Source of the DNA: Voacanga thouarsii
Taxonomy: Eukaryota; Streptophyta; Magnoliopsida; Gentianales; Apocynaceae
Direction of reading: 5' to 3'
DNA length: 64,000 nucleotides
NCBI GenBank assembly: GCA_026120185.1
Contig: JANUWF010001213.1
Location: 1,178,001 to 1,242,000 of the forward strand
Shown: one piece after another, positions 53,360-64,000 of the stretch
How positions within the stretch are numbered: position 1 is the stretch's first letter
How the letters are laid out: every line of letters starts with the position of its first letter
Translations under genes and position numbers: made by a program
Notes under the pieces: generated by a model
What the model saw: only the letters and a program-made list of their open reading frames with translations
Told to the model about the DNA's origin: nothing
Databases searched by the model: none

Positions 53360-54607
53360 CTACCATTTATTCCACAAATTGATGGACTTGATACTTGCCC
53401 TGGGAGGGTGATTCATTCTTCAAGTTATAAAAACGGAAAAGAATATTCAAAGAAAGATGTCTTGGTAGTAGGTTGTGGATATTCTGGCATGGAAATTGCT
53501 TATGATTTGGCAAACAATGATGCAAAGGCCTCGATTGTTATTCACAAACCTGTAAGTTTTCGAACTAAGTATTAATCCTTATTTCAAATTTTTTTGTCTC
53601 ATTTTTCTAATATTTGAGATATTGCCCAATATGTTATTGTTCCATTGATTTGACATAATTTTGGGGAAAAAATTATTCCCACATCTATCTTTTGACTAAA
53701 ACATCATTTCGATTATTGCAACCAATAATTTTTCTTAAATGCAATTACTAGAACAAGAAACATATTATTTTCATTTTCACTTTTTTCTGTACGTTAATGC
53801 TTTTATAGCAATTGTTGGTGTTTCAATATTTAAAGTCACTATAGAATGCCTTTATTACCATTTTCTCAACTAGTTTTTCAATTGCCTTTTTTCTTTTGCA
53901 CTGTATCTTAGGTGCATGTTCTCACAAAAGAAATAGTGAGACTCGGAATGATACTTCTGCAATTTTTTCCATGATTTGTTGTGGATACACTTGTTCTCAT
54001 GTTCGTGAATTTGGCGTTTGGAAATGTTTCGGACTTTGGTCTTCAAAGGCCAACTGAAGGAAATTTCCATCTAAAGAAAACTACGGGGCGGTCTCCAGTT
54101 ATTGATGTTGGAACAATTGGAAAAATAAAATCTGGAGAAATTAACGTACTTACGCAGGCGATTTTAAAAATTAATAGTAAATATGTGCTGCGCACAATTT
54201 ACATTTTTTTTTTTTGGCTTCATAGGTTCTCCCGTCAATGACGAAGATTAACAATGGTCATGTTGAATTTTCAAATGACAAAAATAGAAAAATTTGATGC
54301 TATTATTCTTGCAACTGGGTACAAAAGTACAGTAAGGTGCGTTAAAATTTCATTTTTAGGAACAGAAAGTTAACTTGATGAAATAGTAAGTTGATTTCTT
54401 GTTGACTTAGCTTTGTTTTTATTTGCACAGGATGATAGCTGCCATTTCAATGAAGACGAGATGCCAAGCAAAATGCAACCTGCTCACTGGAAAGGCGAAA
54501 ATGGACTCTATTGTGTTGGATTTTCAAGCTCTGGGCTTTTTGGAATATCAAACGATGCAAAAAATATTGCCAAAGATATAGCTTCTCATTTCTTACTGGA
54601 AGAATGA
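53360..54607 (+). pseudogene. psi13: YUCCA-like pseudogene, 5' truncated, best-preserved 3' half
   Basis: The last third of exon 1 (53360-53551) is open: GRVIHSSSYKNGKEYSKKD, then the NADPH motif VGCGYSGMEIAYDLA with all glycines (53471-53488). The donor GTAAG is intact. Exon 2 (53912-54145) has one stop, TGA at 53972-53974, and otherwise reads normally to KIKSGEIN. Exon 3 (54226-54336) has an extra A and a 13-bp deletion that removes SNWLK. Exon 4 (54431-54607) is open, MQPAHWKGENGLYCVGFSSS, to TGA. Lesions are fewer than in the other copies, so this is a younger or more slowly decaying lineage, with psi8 its nearest relative by sequence. Confidence 0.86.
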
Positions 54608-55284
54608 CAATCAATTTAATAATTGGCAGCTATATTTGCTGTATCAAGTAATCAAGAAGTGTTTATGTTTTTGTGTGTGTAAGGGGCAGAGAGAAAGAAA
54701 GTCTAGGCGGAAGGAGGGGAGAGAGTGTGATATGGATCATTTAGTATTTAAATTTGTAACCAAAGTTTTGGCAATTCGTCTGATTGTGCTGATATTATTT
54801 ATATTTTATTTATGTTACTCAAACAGCAGCATTTTGGAATTTACAATTTTATAAAAATAATTATGGATGGCATGTCAAAAATAAAATTCTTAGGCCAAAA
54901 TAGAGAAATTGAGACTGACAACTCAATTTATTACTGTTCCAAGTACTTGGATTAGAAGTAGAAGACATTCTCAGTATTATACCACTTCGAATCGGACTCT
55001 ACTCCTCGCGGAATAAAATTTAGCCACGTTACATTTTTTTTATTTTTATTTCAATGTAAAAGTTCGAATGGGAAATTTAGATAAGTTACTTTTCAAGTCA
55101 TTCATCAAATACTTTAGACATTCCAACAAAGATACATATGGAAAGAGGATGCCACATGTAGTAAATATGTTGTTCACATACACACATCAAAAGACATTTT
55201 ATGGAAAACAAAATATCTACCATATAGGGTTGGAGCAACACATCATACAGCTTTAAATGTGAACAAACCATTTAATGTTTCTAT
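54608..55284 (+). repeat. Shortened inter-copy module between psi13 and psi14
   Basis: G/A tract 54684-54730. At about 54825 the same internal deletion as after psi8 ('ctcaaacagcagcattttgg'). YUCCA flank follows. The shared deletion shows that the psi8 and psi13 units descend from one parent. Confidence 0.75.
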
Positions 55285-55327
55285 TTGACCGAGATGACAG
55301 TTACTTTGTTAACAAATATGGAATGCA

Positions 55328-55384
<57 letters not shown>

Positions 55385-55437
55385 CAGTAGTAGTTGTAAC
55401 AACAACAACAACAACAACAACAACAATAATAATAAAA
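55285..55437 (+). pseudogene. psi14: YUCCA-like exon-4 relic truncated in a microsatellite
   Basis: Short-type junction, then degraded DDSYFVNKYGMQ, then a compound microsatellite (55331-55436) after which exon 1 of psi15 begins at once. The rest of exon 4, the spacer and the psi15 promoter are lost, so recombination or breakage took place at the repeat. Confidence 0.75.
55331..55436. repeat. (TAG)n(AAC)n(AAT)n compound microsatellite
   Basis: About 64 bp of TAG units, 28 bp of AAC and 12 bp of AAT. It lies at the same exon-4 position as the A runs in psi2, psi4, psi7 and psi16 and the AAT/ATT run in psi9. Poly-Ser and poly-Val frames across it are artefacts. Confidence 0.95.
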
Positions 55438-56998
55438 ATGGAAAATGCAATCTTACAATCGCTTGAAGCTTTATTTTGTCAATGGAATTTTTCCAACTTC
55501 CTTATTTGTTAATCCCTTTTGATGCATCCATATTTGTTAGGAAATCTGATTTTATCCAATATTTGGATAACTATACCTCTCACTTTGAAATCAAGCCAAA
55601 GTATAATCACCTCATTTTGTGAGCTTCGTTTGATACACATGACCGAAAATGGCTTGCTTTAGTCAAGGACAAGCCTTCAAGAATGATTCACAAGTGTGTT
55701 GCAAAGTTTCTTTTTGTTGCAACGGGTGGAAATAGTAAACCATTTATTCCAAAAATTGAAGGACTTGATACTTTATGTGGGTTGGTGATTCATTCTTCGA
55801 GTTATAGAAATGGAAAAGAATTTTCAAAGAAAGAAGTCTTGGTAGTGGGTTGTGGTAATTCTGGCATTGAAATTACTGATGATTTGGAAAACTATGATAC
55901 AAATGCCTTGATTGTTATTCACAAGCCTGAATATTTTTCGAACTATGTAGTAATCCTTATTTCAAAATTTGTTGTCTCACTTTCTTATATTTGAGATATT
56001 TCCCAATATGTCATTGTTCCATTCATTTGATATAATTTTGTGGAAAAAACTATTTCCACGTCCGTCTTTCTATGAAAACACCAATTTGGTTATTGTAATC
56101 TATAATTTTCCTTTAATGCAATTGCTAGAACAAGAAACGTATGATTGTCTTTTTCACCATTTTGTGTACGTTAATGCCTTTATGGCAATTGTTGTTTTTT
56201 CAATAAATAAAGTCACTATAGAATCTCTTTGTCACCATTTTCCTTATTAGTTTTTGAATTGCCTAATTTCTTTTGCACTGTATCTCAGTTGCATGTTCTC
56301 GCAAAAGAAATAGTGAGACTTGGAATGATATTTCTACAATTTTTGCTTTGCATTGTTGTGGATACACTTGTTCTCATGTTTGTGAATTTGGCATTTGGAA
56401 ATATTTTTGACTTTGGTATTTAAAGGCTAACAGAAGGAACTTTCCTTCAAAAGAAAACAATGGGGTAGTCTCCAGTTATTGATGTTGGAATAGTTCACAA
56501 GATGAAATCCGAAGAAATTAAGGTACCTACGTACGCAATTTAAAAATTAACAGTAATTACGCAATACACCAAATTTCTGTTTTTTTTTTTTTTTGCTTCG
56601 TAGGTTCTCCTATCAATAACGAAGATTGACGATGTTTGTGTTGAATTTTTCAAATGTTAAACTATAAAAATTCGGTGTTGTTATTCTTGCAATTGGTTAC
56701 AGAAGTATAGTGAGCAATTGGCTAAATGTGCGTTAAAATTTCATTTTGAGTAAGAGAAAGTTAACTTGATAAAATAGTACGTTGATTTCTTGTAGACTTA
56801 GCTAAGTTTGTATTTTTACAGGATGATAGTTGCCATTTCAAAAAAGATGGAATGCCTAGCAAAATGAAACCTACTAGCTGGGTAGGCAAAAATGGACTAC
56901 ATTGTGCTGGATTTTCAGGCTATGGTATTTATAGAATACCAAATTATGCAAAACAAATTTCCAAAGATATAGCTTTTCATTTCACATACCAAGTTTGA
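55438..56998 (+). pseudogene. psi15: YUCCA-like pseudogene, 5' truncated, subfamily II
   Basis: Exon 1 starts at the codons for WKxHSYNRLK (55438) and ends at 55928. The extra T of subfamily II is at about 55474, and the donor is GA instead of GT. The NADPH motif VGCGNSGIEITDDLE is intact (55848-55864), and IHSSSY of the monooxygenase fingerprint precedes it. Exon 2 is 56289-56522, with a stop after FGI and the TAG shared with psi6 and psi10. Exon 3 (56604-56727) keeps YRSIVSNWLN. Exon 4 (56822-56998) is open with MKPTSWVGKNGLHCAGF. Confidence 0.85.
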
Positions 56999-58090
56999 TG
57001 ATCAATTTAATAATTGGTTGTTATATTTGCTATATCAAGTTATCCAGAAGTGTCTATGTTTTTTTTTTTATTTTATGTGAGTTATAGGGAGGGAGGGAGA
57101 AAGGGTGGGGGAGAGAGAGAGACATAGATCATTTCGTATTTAAATTTGTAAGAAAAGTTCTACTAGTTCATTGATATATGATGATATTATTTGTAATTTA
57201 TTTATGTTACTCATATAATCTGATTCACACCTTATTTGTAATTTTTTAATTGAAATTTGGACGGAAAAATGGGCAAAAAATGGCAAATCTCGTTTCATGG
57301 ATTTCGTGCGAGTCAAGAAAAGTAAAAAGAGCAAATAATGGTGTAGGAGTGAAGGAAAATATGAAAATCGGTTCTAACATACATTGTTATCTAAATAGAA
57401 TCATTAAACAATTAAGTTACCCTCATGTAGAGTCTTTTATATCCACAACATGAAAACGTTTTCCCTTGAAATCATTAAGTTTCCATCTCAACGCATCCTA
57501 TTGAACTTAATCTTCTACTTGGCCTAGTTTAGGATCTTGACCACCGAACATTCAAAAAGGAAAGCAATGGAATGTCATTTGAATTCATTCAAATTATGCA
57601 AATATCCATTAGTTTGATTCTCTGATTTTCATTGCTTTTTGGAATTTACAAATAAAAAACTTTTAATTATGGATGGTTCAACAAAAAAAAAATTCTTAGG
57701 CCAAAAATAGAGAAATTGAGATGGCGACTTAAAATATTGCTATTCCTAGTACTTAGATTAGAAGTTAACGACTTTCTCAATGTTGTACCACCTTGAATAC
57801 CACTCCAGTCCTCAAAGAATAAAATTTAGCAACATTATTTGTTTTTTGCAAAGTAAAAGTTGGAATAGGAATTTTACATAAGTTACGTATCACGTGATTC
57901 ATAAAAAATGTTACACATTCCAGACAAGATACATATTGAAGGAGGATGCGACAAGGTATAAACATGCTATTCACATACCACACATCAGAAGACATTTTGT
58001 GGGAAACAAAATATCAGCCATATAGATCTGGCGCAGCACATCATGGAGCATTTAAAGTGAACAAACCACATAATGTTTCTATTTGAATAG
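56999..58090 (+). repeat. Inter-copy module between psi15 and psi16
   Basis: G/A tract 57085-57125. Second-gene-like segments follow at about 57300-57600. The part coding the DDIVATRVRS stretch is deleted near 57570 ('gcaatggaatgtcatttgaa'). YUCCA flank follows. Confidence 0.65.
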
Positions 58091-58286
58091 GATAAAAGTT
58101 GTTGTTTCAACAAAGATGGAATGCGCAAAAAAACAAAAAAAAAAAAAATGAAACATGCTCGCTGGTGTGCTGAAAATGGACTAGACTGTGATGGATTTTC
58201 TACCTTTGTGCTTTTCGAAATATCAAATGGAGCAAAAAAAAAATATAGCGAACAATATAGCTAATCATTTCATATACCAAGAATGA
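58091..58286 (+). pseudogene. psi16: YUCCA-like exon-4-only relic
   Basis: Closest to psi7 (shared 'gataaaag' at the exon start and 'ctacctttgtgcttttcg'). An interrupted A run (58126-58148) is at the usual position and a second A run breaks the frame near 58236. Stop TGA 58284-58286. Confidence 0.78.
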
Positions 58287-59527
58287 TGATCAACTTAATA
58301 CCTTGGTGCTATATATTTGCTTTCTCATGTTATCAAGAAGTTTCTCTATTTTTGTGTGTGTTTAGGGAAAAGAGGGAGTGACAGAAATTGGGAGGTAGGT
58401 CATTTAGTGTAATAATTTGATAGCGAAGTTCTGGCGATTTTATTTAACTATGCTCATTTCATTTATATTTCATTTATGCTACTCATATAATCGGATTCCG
58501 AGATTCCTTGTCCCTTTTTTTTTTTTTTGTAATCTAATATGGAAGGTAAACGGTGAAAAATGTGGTAGATCTTATTTCATAGAATTTATATGAGCCAAGA
58601 AAATAAAAAAGAAGCAGCTAAGTGAATAGGAAAAGATGAATGTTAGTTCTAAAATGCATTGATATCTAAATACAATCATTAAACATGTTAGTTGGGTATC
58701 GTGTATAATGTTTTATATCCACAACATTAAAACTTTTACCTTTGAATTCATTAATTTACGATCTCGTTACATCAGATTGAACTTAATGTTCTACAAGGCC
58801 TGGTTCTTGATCTTAACCGCTAAACATTCGAAAAGGAAATTAAAAATACTATGGCAACAAGAGTTCGAAGCATAATGCGGGTAGGAGGCTATAGATGATC
58901 CAAATTGCATGAATATTCGTTTGCTTCATTCTTTAATTTTCAAAGCCTATTAGAATTTAAAAATTAAAGAATTAATTATGCATGGCTTATCAAAATAAAA
59001 AAATCTTGGGCTGAAAAGGAAAAATTAAGTTTAGTGTCTCAATATCTCATAATTCCTGGTACTTGGATTAGAGGTTAACGACATTCTCAATATTATAACA
59101 CTTTGAATTGGACTCCAATATTTAAACTACAAAATTTAGCCATATTATTCTGTGTTTTACAAGGGAAAAGTTCGAATAGGAAATTTGGATAAGTTACGTT
59201 TCAAGTGATTCATCAAAAACTTGGATATTCCAACAATGGTAAATATGGATGAAGGATGCCACGTGTCATAAATATGTTATTCACTGGCCACACATCAAAA
59301 GGAATTTTTATGGAAAATAGTATATCCGCCATGTAGAGCTGGCACAACATATCATAAAGTATGTAATGCAAATCAAGGTATTTGCCATGCAGAGAGGATT
59401 TTCCATAGTAGTTGGACACGTTTTCAGATGTCTTTTCCATTATAAATAACCAACATGCTATGATTGATTTCCTTGCAAATAGCATACGGAGCAAATAATC
59501 GATCTTCCCCACTTTGAAAAACAAGAA
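58287..59527 (+). repeat. Inter-copy module between psi16 and psi17
   Basis: GA tract near 58365-58395. Second-gene-like exon pair at about 58605-58890, with IELNVLQGLVLDLN and ATRVRSIM readable and degraded donor GTTAGT. Complete YUCCA promoter flank from about 59040. Confidence 0.65.
59441..59447 (+). promoter_or_regulatory. TATA box of psi17
   Basis: TATAAAT in 'ccattataaataacc', about 85 bp before the former start codon. Confidence 0.5.
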
Positions 59528-59648
59528 ATAGAGCAAGAAACTGTGGTGCTGATTATAGGAGCTGGCCCTGTAGGTCTAGCGGCTTTGGCTTGCTTATAAG
59601 CCCAAGAAATACCAAACATTGTCTTAGAAAAGGAGGATTGTTGCAGTT
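59528..59648 (+). pseudogene. psi17: YUCCA10/11-like pseudogene, first part of exon 1
   Basis: The start codon is ATA. The reading continues EQETVVLIIGAGPVGLAALA, the only copy in the window with an undamaged FAD-binding GxGxxG (59558-59575). A TAA then replaces a Lys codon after ACL, one codon before the place where psi1/3/5 have their stop. The exon is interrupted after 'attgttgcagtt' by an LTR and the remainder, if present, is beyond the window. Confidence 0.85.
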
Positions 59649-61293
59649 TGTAACACCCCACTACCTAGGCTCGCCAGAGTCGGGGATGTCACCTTGTCTA
59701 GAGGACAAGGGGTTTTTATAACTAGGTCACACAAATAAAATTGCGGAATAAAAAAAATAATACTTTAACTTAAAATTTATTACAACCCAAGAAAAAATTT
59801 CAGGAATAACAAAAACAAATCCATAATAAAATTTATCCACTCTCATCTCGCCAAAGCACTACACAAAATAAATTATCAGAAAATCTTCCAAGGCAAGCAA
59901 TATCTAGCTACTCATTCCCACAGTAGGATCGACCTGAAATCATGGTAAAAATGGTGATGAGACAAAAATCTCAGTAAGTCCGTGTGTGCTTTGAGTGTCC
60001 AGTGAAAACAGTTCGTGAATGCAAAGTATAAATCTTTATAAGAGAAATACTGGCAAGCAATAAACATTAGTTAAAATCAAGAGTGGTGTTTTGGCTTTTC
60101 CAACCATACATAGTCAATAAAATCAACCACTCAAAAGAAATGATCATGGGTTACCACACGTTAGGCCCCATAATCGGTCAAAATGCCGACACTTTGTACA
60201 GACTGACAAAAAAGGTAGGTGATCGGCCTACTGAGCAAGATACTCCTCATTCTCTATACCCAAACAACAACTGGGTGTCCATTCCGGCAAAAAACAGTCA
60301 CTTGACTGAAAAATAAACTACTAGCTCGGACCGGCACGACCTACTGGACTGACATCTTATCTAAGCAAGACTTACCCCTCAGAGGTGGCCACCTACTAAG
60401 AGACTTACCCTAACCCTTCAAACACTAGTCCTAGTAGTCCACCCTTATTGAGTACTCAACGTAACGTATCCCACTTGGGAAAAATGAACAAAACATAGTT
60501 CCACTTGAAAATGGCAATTAAGGGTTTCCAAAATCTTTGTCAAAATTAGTATTAGAAAGAGTTTTGAGTTTGAGTAAATCTGCTCATGGATTTTCAAATA
60601 GTTGTTTGATTGAAATAAGGAAGGAGTCAATCCTCAATTGCCTTTACAGAAATGAGTATCCATGCACTTTGCATTTGGCTTGCCGTAATAAACATTTTAC
60701 ATCAATTAGGTTTTATGCAGGAGCTTACCTGATCCTTAGCTCAAGATAAAATAAAGATCTTCAACTGCTAACCCAACCCCATCTAAGGTAAATATAAACC
60801 ACAATCAAACTCAAGCCAAAATCCACTTTCGCAAATAAGACTAGCTCAACTCATTACTACCATGATCCTAGTGTCCCAAGCTTTAAGGCCAAATAATAAG
60901 TAAAAAGGTTTATAAGCTAAGTCTAATTTAATATTTAAAATAATTAGTGTTTTGGAAAATATGTATTAATAAGCTGAAGGTTTATATCTTGCTAAGAATA
61001 ATTTAGAGTTTGTTTGATGAGGAATCCTAGGTGGTATTAGGTAAAATAATGATTTGTTAATAATTAATTATTTGAAAATAATTGATAACTAAAATTAGTT
61101 GAAAATAAATTTTAATGGGTCTTGATTGAAAGCTAATGAATAAATTTTAACAGGTTTTGTTTAAAAGATAATAATTGAAAGGTGATAAATTTTAATGATA
61201 TTTATGAATATAAGACTTACAAAATTAATATTTTTTTTCTTATTATGATTATTTTCATAAAAGGCTTTATTTGATATTACCATTTTTTATAAT

Positions 61294-61309
61294 ATCTATC
61301 TATCTATCT

Positions 61310-61340
<31 letters not shown>

Positions 61341-61346
61341 TATATT
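61294..61346. repeat. (TATC)n/(TA)n microsatellite
   Basis: TATC units grade into TATATC and then TA units inside the long LTR. Confidence 0.9.
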
Positions 61347-62088
61347 ATTTTCTAGTAAAGCTATTATTTATTTGACTAAAATATCCTTATTATATAAATA
61401 TAATAATCCAAATCTACCATTCCTAGGGTTTTTTCGAAATTACTAGCAAAATTCATAATATTAAACATTTTATTGAAGAAATAAATTTTAGCTTAAGGAC
61501 AACTAGGTCATATCATAATTCCATTTGCTAACTATAATCATGAACATATACTCCACTTCAATTCATCAAATCATCCAAATCATGAATAAAAACATAGATC
61601 CAAATTTATCAAGGCATGATCCAACCTCTACTAGCATAAACATAATCATGGCTTCAATAATCATACATGAATATAAATCCTATTCATCATAGTTGACATA
61701 ATCTCTAGCATACTTGATCACAAAGACTACCTATGACATGGAGACATGCATTAAACCCTAAAAACACCATACAATCAACCAAGATAATAAACTCATGCAT
61801 AAATCCCATCTCCATCCTAAACACACATTTATTCATGCTTCAATCTCTACTCATCATAACAATACATGCTCAAATCCTATTCATAATCCATCTCCTACCA
61901 ATATCATCCTAGAGACATGAATCTAGAATTTAAAAAGGAGGGTTGAAAAGGCTTACTTGATGGATGAGTACCTTGAAGGAGTTTTGAATGGATCTCAACT
62001 CCTAGATGTCTAAATCCGTCTAAGAAAGATGAAGAAAGCATGGCCATTGGTGAAGAACCATTCGGCCAAGAAGAAGAGAGTGTTCGGC

Positions 62089-62124
62089 CAAGAGAGAGAG
62101 AGAGAGAGAAGAGAGGAAGAGAGT
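62089..62124. repeat. (GA)n microsatellite
   Basis: GA-rich run within the long LTR, between two 'ttcggcca' motifs and 'gagtcc'. Confidence 0.85.
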
Positions 62125-63726
62125 CCATTAGCATGCTTATTCATATCTATATTCATTAGAGGTCAAAGATTAGTGAAGATGAAGTTGTTTGAACAAACCT
62201 ACCTTGAAGGTGTTCTTGAGCCTTCACAAAATTTCTGATTTTTTATCCAAAAGGGCAAGTTGGATTTTGGAGTTTGATGTTAAAAATGGTATGGATGGAC
62301 TCACGGCGGTGAGTAGATGAAATCTGAAATTTTTGGAAGAAGTTTAAAGTAGTTTGGAGAGGTATTAGGCGAAAGAAAGGAGTAGGTGTTCTATGTATGC
62401 TTGAAGGTTGAAGAGAATGGAGGAATTTTGGTTTGTGCCTGTCGAAATTCTGTGTGTGCAGTGGCCGAATTGTTTGTGTAGTTTAGGAAGATGATTTTTC
62501 TGGTTTGAAAGGAAAAGGAAAGGCTGGTTGTTGAAATCCTAAAAGAATATTTTTGGAGATTAAATTTGGAAACAAAATATAGCAAGAATATCTTTGTTCA
62601 ATGCAAGCTTTTTGGAGCTACTAAGGCCGAATTGTTGCTCTGTGTTTCTACTGAATCAAAACTTGTTGAAGAAGGTTAATGGTGGCTGAAAAGAAAGAGT
62701 GTAATGGTGAAGGGAGGGTATGGTTGTTTAAGGGACATTTTATGGAAGGTTGCTAAATTAAGTTTGCTGGAATATTAGTATCCAATCAAGCAGTGATTTG
62801 TTGGAGATATTTTCAGGCAACCATGTTTGATTTTCGTGCAGAAGCTTGGGGAAGATAATGGAGTTTAGTTCAAGGTTGTTTAAGAGTGTTTTGTGTAGAA
62901 GAAAGATGAAGTTTCGGCCAGGGCTAGAATAGGAAACAAAGCTGGAAAAATTACTGCACAGAATTTCGCCATTGCTGGAATTTTCCTGGGCAGTTTCGGC
63001 TGCCATTTTCCAGCCAGGTTGCAGAGAGTTTGAAGGAAATTTCAGAGGCCTTTCATGGCTGGTTTCCGGCCTGCTTCATAGAGGAAAAACATGGCTAATG
63101 AGCTGGGAGAAAACTGGAAGAAAACAGCTTGGTTGAAGACCTCCAAAGCGGCGATTTCAACCGGAAATTTTTCTGGTTTTGCACAGCATTCGTGCAGCCT
63201 GATATTAACCAAAAAATTTCAGATTTCAAGCTGATAAAAAGGGCCATTATTCCTTCCTAAACGCTGCTAGAAAATGGCTGGGAATTTCGACACCTTGAAG
63301 GCACAAGAAGCTAGAAAAATTTCAATTCATTACATGAAGGAAAATGAACGTAGTTAGAGTGAAGTTTAGAAGGTTCACTAGGGGAATTAATTCTCTTGGA
63401 ACCTTCCCCATCTCTTTCACATTTTCGGTCCATAAGATGTCTTTCCCTTAGGCATTTTGAACCTTCAAAGCCACAGTGCTTTATTGAAAATTCTAGAATG
63501 AAATTGGCTAAAACAAATTTGTCCAATCTAATGAATTGAGAATTAGGAAAAATTAAAGATCAAGGAGGAATGAATTCCCTTAGGAATTGTTGAGTAGGGC
63601 ACAAGAATAAGATTAGAGTACTCCTATCATGTCTCCCCTAGGACAACACCTCTACCCTACTCTAAAGCACATAAGGCCGAAAATATCACTTCCCAAGCAA
63701 AAATAAAATTTAATCATGCTAAAACT

Positions 63727-63798
63727 CCAATGATGAAATTTGAACCCAAGACCACAAGAATTAATTCCAAAGCTCTAACCACTAGACCACAACAACTC
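63727..63798 (-). other. tRNA-like sequence (A- and B-box) inside the long LTR
   Basis: On the minus strand, TGGTCTAGTGGTTAGAGC (63789-63772) resembles a polymerase III A box with the D arm. GGGTTCAAATTTC (63747-63735) resembles a B box, spaced as in a tRNA. Acceptor and T stems do not pair well, and there is no clear anticodon arm, so this is not a functional tRNA gene. A decayed tRNA pseudogene or the head of a tRNA-derived SINE are the two options. Confidence 0.45.
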
Positions 63799-64000
63799 TT
63801 ATTCCTATTTTCTCTCTAAAATATTTTTCCTATTTAATCCTCAAGCTATCTCCCTATTTTTCACCTCAAGCAAAAATTACCATTTTGCCCTTCTTACTCA
63901 ATAAACATGATTAAGCCCTCGAGACTACAACACACAAATCCAAAGCACATAAAATCATATAAAAATATATTTAAACATGCAATAAAATATGATATGCATC

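Larger units (their letters stand above)
59649..64000 (-). mobile_element. Gypsy-type long LTR, continues beyond window
   Basis: Starts TGTAACACCCCACTACCTAG, followed by a GAGTCGGGGATGTCACC block, similar in style to the 39266 element's LTR but a different family. The candidate left target duplication is CAGTT (59644-59648). More than 4.3 kb without a coding domain, so this is probably one long LTR, whose orientation (genes on the minus strand, if any) is inferred from the TGTAACACC end. Contains microsatellites, a tRNA-like stretch and several 'ttcggcc' motifs (about 62070-63070). Confidence 0.65.

Noticed and set aside
55275..55512. Poly-Ser and poly-Val frames joined to YUCCA-like residues
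   Set aside because: Microsatellite translation running into exon 1 of psi15; not a gene fusion.

Overview
This is repeat-rich, AT-rich nuclear DNA of a flowering plant, probably a eudicot. The evidence is a tandem array of decayed YUCCA-type flavin monooxygenase genes with plant-style introns, plus Ty1/copia and Ty3/gypsy LTR retrotransposons whose primer-binding sites match plant tRNAs. I found no intact host protein-coding gene; nearly every long ORF is a pseudogene exon, retroelement debris or a translated microsatellite.

Backbone. Positions 1-59648 are one head-to-tail array, all on the + strand, of relics of a single ancestral gene resembling YUCCA10/11 (indole-3-pyruvate monooxygenase, auxin synthesis). 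Two kinds of relic alternate. Full-type copies have four exons: psi1, 3, 5, 6, 8, 10, 12, 13, 15 and 17. Short copies keep only the last exon, joined to upstream flank by one shared deletion: psi2, 4, 7, 9, 11, 14 and 16. The repeating unit is therefore a full+short pair of roughly 4 kb. Alternation fails only twice: after psi5, where a transposon mosaic lies in place of the short copy, and between psi12 and psi13, where two copies are fused. Shared stops and frameshifts show that much of the amplification copied genes that were already dead.

Between the copies is a conserved module of about 1.1-1.3 kb. It carries a GA-rich tract, sequence that looks like decayed exons of a second gene (a bZIP factor is my speculative suggestion), and then the YUCCA promoter flank with a TATA box in several full-type copies.

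Insertions into the array: a putative copia solo LTR (9936-11816); a copia/gypsy mosaic (12525-18507); a pol-less LTR element with a tRNA-Asp-type primer site (22235-28716); two solo LTRs of the same family inside YUCCA exons (33201-35320 and 36749-38711); a 12.9 kb Ty3/gypsy element with 4 kb LTRs inside an intron (39266-52180); and a long gypsy-type LTR that interrupts psi17 and runs off the window (59649-64000). Five of these have perfect or near-perfect 5-bp target duplications, so the order of events can be read: array first, transposons later.

Nothing here acts as a working system that I can support. The most notable signals are the alternating dimer architecture, the putative second-gene relic that travels with it, repeated birth of microsatellites at one exon position, and the family-specific palindromes in the LTR promoter regions.
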